DNA of 64,000 nt from assembly GCA_902826775.1 (NCBI GenBank), contig CADEHE010000002.1, positions 1-64,000 on the forward strand, in the 5' to 3' direction. Positions within the stretch are counted from its first letter, which is position 1; the number at the start of each line of letters is the position of its first letter. Below, piece by piece: positions 58,823 through 64,000 of this stretch. The DNA is from an uncultured Pseudomonadota bacterium (GTDB lineage: Bacteria; Pseudomonadota; Gammaproteobacteria; Burkholderiales; JALYOK01). Position numbers and translations under genes: made by a program. Below the pieces are notes generated by a model that had not been told where the DNA came from, ran no database searches, and saw only the letters and a list, made by a program, of their open reading frames with translations.

Positions 58823-59028
58823 ACTCTCGTCGACGCACTGAGCGCACCATGCGCGCTAGGTTCTCACCATTCGCCGACGCCTCACTGCGAAGCTGGCTGT
58901 CTCGATCGCCGAGCGCTTGCCCGCAAAATCTCGTAACTCTCCCGCCCGCCGGTACGTGCACTTCACAAGGCAATGCCCTGCGTCAGCACATGCGCCTATT
59001 GACGCCGTTGCGTTGAGTCGCGATGACA

Positions 59029-59070
59029 TTGACACAAGTCAACACAACCAATGGGAGATCCAGCTATGTT
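59029..59070 (+). promoter_or_regulatory. Class II FNR-type promoter of the surface-protein operon
   Basis: Operator TTGACACAAGTCAA (59029-59042, perfect arms) and -10 TATGTT (59065-59070) with 22 bases between. Predicted start near 59077. The rest of 58823-59100 shows no gene. Confidence 0.83.
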
Positions 59071-59100
59071 GCGCCTATGAAGTTCAGCTAAGGAGAGGAT

Positions 59101-60891
59101 ATGCCCCGCACCACAGAAGGTGGTATGACATCAGCGTGGAACGATTTCCCCAGTGGACGACGTACACCTGAGAGGAATGTTTGCAGCCGTACGCTGACGT
59201 TTGCGCTATGCGGACTTGCCTACGCCATCGCTGCCGGCGCCTCGGCGGCCGTGCTGAAGGTGCCGGCCGACCATCCTACGATCCAAGCTGCAATCAATGC
59301 GTCCCAGAAGAGTGACGTGGTTTGGGTGGCACAAGGCACTTACCAGGAAAACCTTACCTTGAAGCCCGGCGTCACGCTGGAGGGCGGATACAAGCCGGAC
59401 TACAGCGCGCGCAACTGGACGGCGTGGCCTTCCGTGGTGGATGGTGCCCAGAAAGGTTCGGTCGTGATCGGGGCGAATACCGCCACGCTGGACGGCTTTA
59501 CGCTGCGCAACGGTAAAGCTGCGTTGGGCGGCGGTCTGTTCCTTGAGCGCGGCAGCATGACCATTAAGAACAATACCATCGAGGACAACGTTGCAGATAA
59601 TGGCGGCGGCGGCATCTACGTCGGCTTCAATCCCACGGCGCCTCCGTATACGGACATCGACTCCAATACCATTCGCAGGAACAAGGTTCTGACCAACGTC
59701 GGCGGCAAGGGCGGAGGCATTTTTCTCGCGAATAGCAATGCGGGTGTTCGTATTACCAAAAACGTGATCGGTGGCTCTCTAGGCAATGGCAACAGCGCAC
59801 CAGCGGGTGGTGGTATCTGGGTAGAGTTCACCCCAGTGTTTCAGATCGAAGGCAACACTATCTCGCAGAACATGGCAAGCGAGTTTCATGGCGGCGGCGT
59901 CGCCATCGCGGACGGCTCGCCAAATGCGTCGCTCAGTGGTAACCAGATTCTGTACAACAGCGCCGGCGGCAACTACGGCGGCGGCGTCTACTCCATCGGC
60001 GGCACATTCATCTCGCGCAACAACATCGCCTTCAACACGATCTTCAACAACACTTCCTGGGGCGGCGGCATCGCCATTGATTCCGCGAGCGGAACCCCGC
60101 CGCGCCTTGAGAACAATTTCATTCACAACAACGAGGCCCAGCTCGGTGGCGGCGTCTACATCGTGCGCGGGGACAACGTGATCCTCATGAACAACAGCAT
60201 CGGCGGCAACAGACCCGATGCGCCGCAAGCGGGCGCAGGCGTGTACGTGAGCAGCGGCGCCACATGTATTCTGCAAAACAACATCATCTGGGCGAACGGT
60301 GACGACTTTAACGAACAATCGCCGGGCGCGTGCACGCTGAACCACAATGACATCGAGGACGGCGATCAGGCTGGGCAAAACGGCAACATCAGCGCCAATC
60401 CGCTGTTCGTGGCCTATGACAACCTACATATCCAGAAGAACTCCCCGGCCATCAACGCCGGCAACAGTGCGGCCGCGCCGTCGATCGACTACGACGGTGA
60501 TAAGCGCGCGCTGGGGGTCGACATCGGCGCTGATGAAGTGGTGTCGGAAACGCAGCAGCCTTGTCCTCTAGTAAGGGCGGCGCAAGCTTCGTATCTCGAA
60601 CCTCATTTAGGAGCGGTGCGACAGTTCCGCGACGAGCAGCTCATGACCAATGCCCCCGGACGAGCGGTGGCGCGCTGGTATTATCGCCAAGCACCGGCAG
60701 CCTCGGGATTCCTCGCGCAACATGATTGGGCACGTCACGCGACGCGTTGGTTGGCTACCCCCATCGTCTTAACCATCGCCTATCCCGAGCTGGCCTTGTT
60801 CTTGGCGCTCGCCGGTGCGCTCGCCTACCGGCGCTGCCGCGTGAGACGCGCCGCGATCGATCCTAGCCCGCGCTTGGGCGAACGGCCATGA
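59101..60891 (+). CDS. Right-handed beta-helix surface protein with CFI-box-like C-terminus
   Basis: 596 aa; ATG 59101 follows AAGGAGAGG. An extended N-terminus, a hydrophobic signal (LTFALCGLAYAIAAGASAA), then VPADHPTIQAAINAS and about 350 residues of parallel beta-helix repeats (many GGGI/GGGV and NNTI/NxI turns). It ends with a segment resembling the CFI-box C-terminal domain (CPLVRAAQASYLEPHLGAVRQFRDE, then APGRAVARWYY, membrane helix, basic tail); the CFIATAAYGS box itself is changed to CPLVRAAQAS. Likely exported and anchored. First of three coupled surface-protein genes. Confidence 0.85.
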   Translation: MPRTTEGGMTSAWNDFPSGRRTPERNVCSRTLTFALCGLAYAIAAGASAAVLKVPADHPTIQAAINASQKSDVVWVAQGTYQENLTLKPGVTLEGGYKPDYSARNWTAWPSVVDGAQKGSVVIGANTATLDGFTLRNGKAALGGGLFLERGSMTIKNNTIEDNVADNGGGGIYVGFNPTAPPYTDIDSNTIRRNKVLTNVGGKGGGIFLANSNAGVRITKNVIGGSLGNGNSAPAGGGIWVEFTPVFQIEGNTISQNMASEFHGGGVAIADGSPNASLSGNQILYNSAGGNYGGGVYSIGGTFISRNNIAFNTIFNNTSWGGGIAIDSASGTPPRLENNFIHNNEAQLGGGVYIVRGDNVILMNNSIGGNRPDAPQAGAGVYVSSGATCILQNNIIWANGDDFNEQSPGACTLNHNDIEDGDQAGQNGNISANPLFVAYDNLHIQKNSPAINAGNSAAAPSIDYDGDKRALGVDIGADEVVSETQQPCPLVRAAQASYLEPHLGAVRQFRDEQLMTNAPGRAVARWYYRQAPAASGFLAQHDWARHATRWLATPIVLTIAYPELALFLALAGALAYRRCRVRRAAIDPSPRLGERP

Positions 60892-61961
60892 AACGCCACA
60901 ACTTACGATTCGGCAGGATATTAATCTCGATTTCGGGTTGTGCCGTTGCGGCAAACCTGTGCGCGGCCGAGATTGTCTCGTTTGCGGGGATCGGCACCCG
61001 GCTCACTGAGAACAATTACACGTTTTCGCGAGGGACGGGCAATCTGTGTGAGTACGTGAATGCACAAGAGGAAGACATAACGCCGACGAAGAACCTCGAT
61101 GTGCGCCCCGCTGGCACGGCGATCAACGAATGCAACGTTCAAGTAACCGGAGTGAATTGGCCAGGATGGACCAAACCAGGTGTCGGTACCACACTTAACA
61201 AGCCTGGCGCTGCGGGGCAAACGGCTTCAGCCAGCATCTACGACAAGACGCGGATAGTCAAAGGCGATCAAGCTTCTGCTTGGGCTACTTGGACGTACGC
61301 GAGAAATCCGGCCCCGTTTTCTGACGTTGCAACATACGTCGCTCGTACGCAGCTATCGACCATTAAGTTGCCGGGCCAACCATTCACACCTTCATTGGCG
61401 GGTGCCAAGGCCGGCGACCCTATTGTGGTTCTCGCGGGAGACGCGCAAGCGATCACGTTAGATCTTGGCATCTCGCTTACGCCAGCCGTAACCGCGCTGG
61501 CTCCAACTCCCGATCCGTTGCCCCCAGCGACGCGCAGCCTGGAGTTGCGCAGCGAAGACCCAAATGGCGTGGCCTCTATCGGTTTCGTCTATGAGTTCGA
61601 TGATGCTCCGATTTTTCGGCTCACCTTAGAGGCATTCGGCATAATCGATAGCAAGGAGGATGTGTTCATCCGTGCAGAAACGTTCGGAACTTCCGCTGAC
61701 AGTGATTCACAGATCGAGGCGATGGTGCGAAGCGCACTGCAAGACGACATCTCGGGTTTGGTGTACATCGATGGCGAGCTCCCCCTCTATCAAGCTTTGG
61801 GCGTGTCTATGCAAAAGGGCGAGCACAGGCTAGAAGGAACTTTAACCGTTGCATCGACGACAGTCGACGAACCCAGCACCGTCACTCTTGCCGTAACAAC
61901 GCTTGCAATGCTTATCGGTGCCCGTTTTCGCAATCGATTTCGTGGCGCGGTCCGCGCATGA
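60888..61961 (+). CDS. Exported protein with variant PEP-CTERM end
   Basis: 357 aa, start overlapping the previous stop (ATGA). Signal peptide (GRILISISGCAVAANLCAAE), no recognised central domain, four Cys and mostly beta-type sequence. The C-terminus VDEPSTVTLAVTTLAMLIGARFRNRF is a PEP-CTERM-type signal with DEPS in place of PEP. Coupled at its end to the next gene. Function unknown, presumably extracellular. Confidence 0.72.
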   Translation: MKRHNLRFGRILISISGCAVAANLCAAEIVSFAGIGTRLTENNYTFSRGTGNLCEYVNAQEEDITPTKNLDVRPAGTAINECNVQVTGVNWPGWTKPGVGTTLNKPGAAGQTASASIYDKTRIVKGDQASAWATWTYARNPAPFSDVATYVARTQLSTIKLPGQPFTPSLAGAKAGDPIVVLAGDAQAITLDLGISLTPAVTALAPTPDPLPPATRSLELRSEDPNGVASIGFVYEFDDAPIFRLTLEAFGIIDSKEDVFIRAETFGTSADSDSQIEAMVRSALQDDISGLVYIDGELPLYQALGVSMQKGEHRLEGTLTVASTTVDEPSTVTLAVTTLAMLIGARFRNRFRGAVRA

Positions 61962-63025
61962 ACTCCCCATACCTGCTTCGGATGTGCCTCGGTGCAAGCG
62001 CATACAGCGCCCCGATGTGGCTGGGGAGTGTGAGCCTGCTGCTTGCGGTCCTATCGCAAAGCGTTTCTGTCATGGCAGTACCGCTCAATGTGAATTACGC
62101 TGACGACCCGAAGCTGTGCGATCCGATCCCCGGAACGCCGCTGAGACACGAACTTGGCGGCCAACGCTTTCCTATTGATGAGCAAATCCGCTGGACCACA
62201 AGATTGACGACACGGACTATCTGCACAGCAGACTTATTTGCGACGAACGATTGGGAGGTTCAGATCACCAATTTGGGAACAAAAACCTGGAAGGATTTGT
62301 TCTTTGTCGCCGATGATTTCATGACCCTTGGCAATGCCGACGGCCACGTTGACGGTCTGATCGGTTCGCTTGCATTTCAAATCAAGCCGTTTGGACCGAA
62401 AAACGCAAATCTGATCGCTGAAAGTATTCGCAACGACCTCCTGTTTCAGCCGCAAGAAACCTGGAGATTCCTTGTCACAGATTTCGGGCTGCTGCCCTTA
62501 GGAGTGCCAGGGCGAGCACCCGACTTTAGTTCCATCGGCCTTGGCGCAGCTTCCCTTCCACCAATAGAATTCACTTCGACCGCTAGCATAGTCGCCAATG
62601 AATACTTCGTACCGGAGCCGACAAGCGTTGCGCTGTGTGCGGTATCGCTGGCGATTCTGCTTGGCCGCAAGCGAAAGCAGAGTCTGGCGGCGCCACCAGC
62701 GACTTTTCCCCGTTTGGGATTAGCTTGCTCCCTATCGTGGTCGCTGCGCAACACCCATGAGAGATCACCACCCCCCGCTGAACCGATTGTTGACTTCTCG
62801 GACGCCTCGGAAAGCCAATCAGAAGTCTATGCCGAAATTCCGAGTTTCGAAGCGAGTGATTGGCTTGCGGGCTACAGTAGCTTTTTGACTGCGGCTGCGG
62901 TCCAGAGGAAGTATATGGTGGATTCCAGTTGTAACCGCGCCGCGCTCCACGACTCGTCGGCTGCACGCCCCGCCGCGCGAGCCATCAACTCAGCAGGTAC
63001 TCTGATCGGTTCCGCCACCGCTTAG
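61958..63025 (+). CDS. PEP-CTERM protein with a C-terminal extension
   Basis: 355 aa, ATG overlapping the previous stop. Signal region with a hydrophobic segment (MWLGSVSLLLAVLSQSVSVMA), a beta-rich domain (WEVQITNLGTKTWKDLFFVAD), then the sorting signal VPEPTSVALCAVSLAILLGRKRKQS at residues about 213-237. Unlike normal PEP-CTERM proteins, another 118 residues follow, low in recognisable structure. The ancestral stop may have been lost, or the tail may be real. Confidence 0.75.
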   Translation: MNSPYLLRMCLGASAYSAPMWLGSVSLLLAVLSQSVSVMAVPLNVNYADDPKLCDPIPGTPLRHELGGQRFPIDEQIRWTTRLTTRTICTADLFATNDWEVQITNLGTKTWKDLFFVADDFMTLGNADGHVDGLIGSLAFQIKPFGPKNANLIAESIRNDLLFQPQETWRFLVTDFGLLPLGVPGRAPDFSSIGLGAASLPPIEFTSTASIVANEYFVPEPTSVALCAVSLAILLGRKRKQSLAAPPATFPRLGLACSLSWSLRNTHERSPPPAEPIVDFSDASESQSEVYAEIPSFEASDWLAGYSSFLTAAAVQRKYMVDSSCNRAALHDSSAARPAARAINSAGTLIGSATA

Positions 63026-63089
63026 ATCGCGCAGCAGCCCCGGCAACCCCAAGCACTTATATCCGACAGTTGACCTGTGACTCTTGACG

Positions 63090-63719
63090 CTAGTCGCAAT
63101 TGTCGGGCAAGGTGTTCGCGCCCTCCGATGCCTCGACGCGCCGCTGATCGAAGAAAGGACTGTCAAGAAATGCGATTCTTTTTCTGTAGTAGACATAGAA
63201 CATCAACCCTAGGGCCAGTCCGGCGATCCCTGAGCACGTCAGAGCGGATTTCACCAAAGCAGGCGGATTGGAGGTTAAGTTCATCAAGGAGTTGAGATTG
63301 TCTCGCCATCCCAAAGCTAGCACTAACGTTGAAAGCAAGAGAGTGGTGATCAGTAAGGCGAAGCCCTCCAGTTGGAACTGTGATCGATTTTCTTTGCAGA
63401 AATCTTCATATTGCTTTTCCAATGAATTCAGCGGCCGATGGGTACGTAGGAATCGCGCAATCGCCATTATCCGTATTTCATTGTGAAAACAAATGGCGTC
63501 GACATACAAGCAAACGAATGGGATCAAAGCGAAAAGAATCGCCGAATTGGTCATCGACGCTCCCGGACCCGATCCGATGCCGAGAGCCGTCCCTCCGATC
63601 GCGGCGACTAGAATCAACTTCCATTTGAGTAGATCGGTGCGTACTTTTTGGGATTCGATGATTTCCTCTCTTAGCTTTTCAATCATACGATCCTCCGAGG
63701 CAGCGCTTAGGCTAGGCAT
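63090..63719 (-). CDS. Four-helix membrane protein
   Basis: 209 aa. Short cytoplasmic helix (MIEKLREEIIESQKVRTDLLKWKL) followed by TM segments near residues 34-50 (LILVAAIGGTALGIG), 58-76, 122-140 (FALLITTLLLSTLVLALG) and 160-180, with a charged central loop (FLRTHRPLNSLEKQYEDFCKENRS). Not recognised. Starts within the last 8 bases of the upstream gene, so translated together with it. Confidence 0.65.
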   Translation of the reverse strand: MPSLSAASEDRMIEKLREEIIESQKVRTDLLKWKLILVAAIGGTALGIGSGPGASMTNSAILFALIPFVCLYVDAICFHNEIRIMAIARFLRTHRPLNSLEKQYEDFCKENRSQFQLEGFALLITTLLLSTLVLALGWRDNLNSLMNLTSNPPALVKSALTCSGIAGLALGLMFYVYYRKRIAFLDSPFFDQRRVEASEGANTLPDNCD

Positions 63720-64000
63720 GCTGAGCCGCGGTTGTTTTCATCGATTCCAGAGCCATGAGCAGATTGGCTTGTGTCCACTGCAGCGGAACATGCGGATTTG
63801 AGACGTATTCGCCGTTGCGCAAATAATAGAGTTCGGGGCACTTCCACGAAGGCGTTATCTGCGAAAGGGCCCGATTGAAATGATAGATCTGTTGTTCGGC
63901 GGCTGATGCCAAGCCGGTTTCAAGGAAGCACCGGCCATAGTGTGCCGATAGGATTGGGTCAAACAAGCACCACTGCGCTTCGTCGCCGACATCCTCGAGG
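63712..64000 (-). CDS. C-terminal part of a glycoside-hydrolase-15-like protein (cut by window edge)
   Basis: Open to the right edge. The visible 95 residues end RALSQITPSWKCPELYYLRNGEYVSNPH then PLQWTQANLLMALESMK. The NPHVPLxWTQAN pattern occurs at the end of GH15 glucoamylase-like and phosphorylase-kinase-like proteins. The catalytic part is outside the window, so the assignment is tentative. Confidence 0.5.
   Translation of the reverse strand, partial: LEDVGDEAQWCLFDPILSAHYGRCFLETGLASAAEQQIYHFNRALSQITPSWKCPELYYLRNGEYVSNPHVPLQWTQANLLMALESMKTTAAQHA

Overview
This is a GC-rich proteobacterial chromosome segment. The gene families (BCAM0308 family, adenosylcobalamin RNR, PEP-CTERM proteins, CbpA/CbpM) and the promoter style point to an environmental betaproteobacterium; this is inferred from gene content only. 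No phage, CRISPR array, rRNA or complete insertion sequence was seen.

Left end (1-8200): an accessory island. An intact tRNA-Ser(CGA) is followed by only the 5' half of a tRNA-Arg(CCU), cut in the anticodon arm. Behind it lie a two-gene Gabija-type anti-phage module (OLD/TOPRIM nuclease plus UvrD-like helicase), a conjugation-type lipoprotein and a TrbM-like protein, a DUF433/DUF5615 toxin-antitoxin pair whose toxin is broken by an amber codon, and a scrap of a serine hydrolase.

Main body (8270-59100): a stress and low-oxygen survival region resembling the low-oxygen-activated (lxa) locus known from Burkholderia cenocepacia. Sixteen copies of an FNR/CRP-family operator (TTGA-N6-TCAA) stand in front of most operons. 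In most cases a -10-like hexamer begins about 22 bases past the box, the geometry of a class II FNR promoter. Gene content: a GroEL paralogue with a flavodoxin and HEAT protein; PRPP synthase; four universal-stress-type proteins; Lon-like protease, Hsp20 and CbpA/CbpM; an acyl-CoA ligase/pyruvate-dehydrogenase-like operon; carbamate kinase; Mg2+-type P-ATPase; ribosome hibernation factor; X-family DNA polymerase; oxygen-independent ribonucleotide reductase with a cytochrome c; a beta-CASP RNase; and a diguanylate cyclase. Together they suit ATP economy, protein and ribosome protection and DNA precursor supply without oxygen.

The same region is decaying. I found remnants of a hibernation-factor/cold-shock fusion, a metallophosphoesterase, an alpha-glucan phosphorylase, PEP synthase joined to class I aldolase, ketopantoate reductase and a slipin, several with internal deletions. 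The glycogen/glycolysis part seems to be the part being lost. Two response regulators are also abnormal: one has a receiver with no phosphorylation residues, the other is frameshifted.

Surface-protein genes occur twice. At 43-45 kb is a glycine-rich PEP-CTERM protein behind an excellent sigma-54 promoter. At 59-63 kb is an FNR-type operon of a beta-helix protein with a CFI-box-like C-terminus and two PEP-CTERM-type proteins, one with an unusual long tail after the sorting signal. The right edge cuts a glucan-enzyme-like gene.
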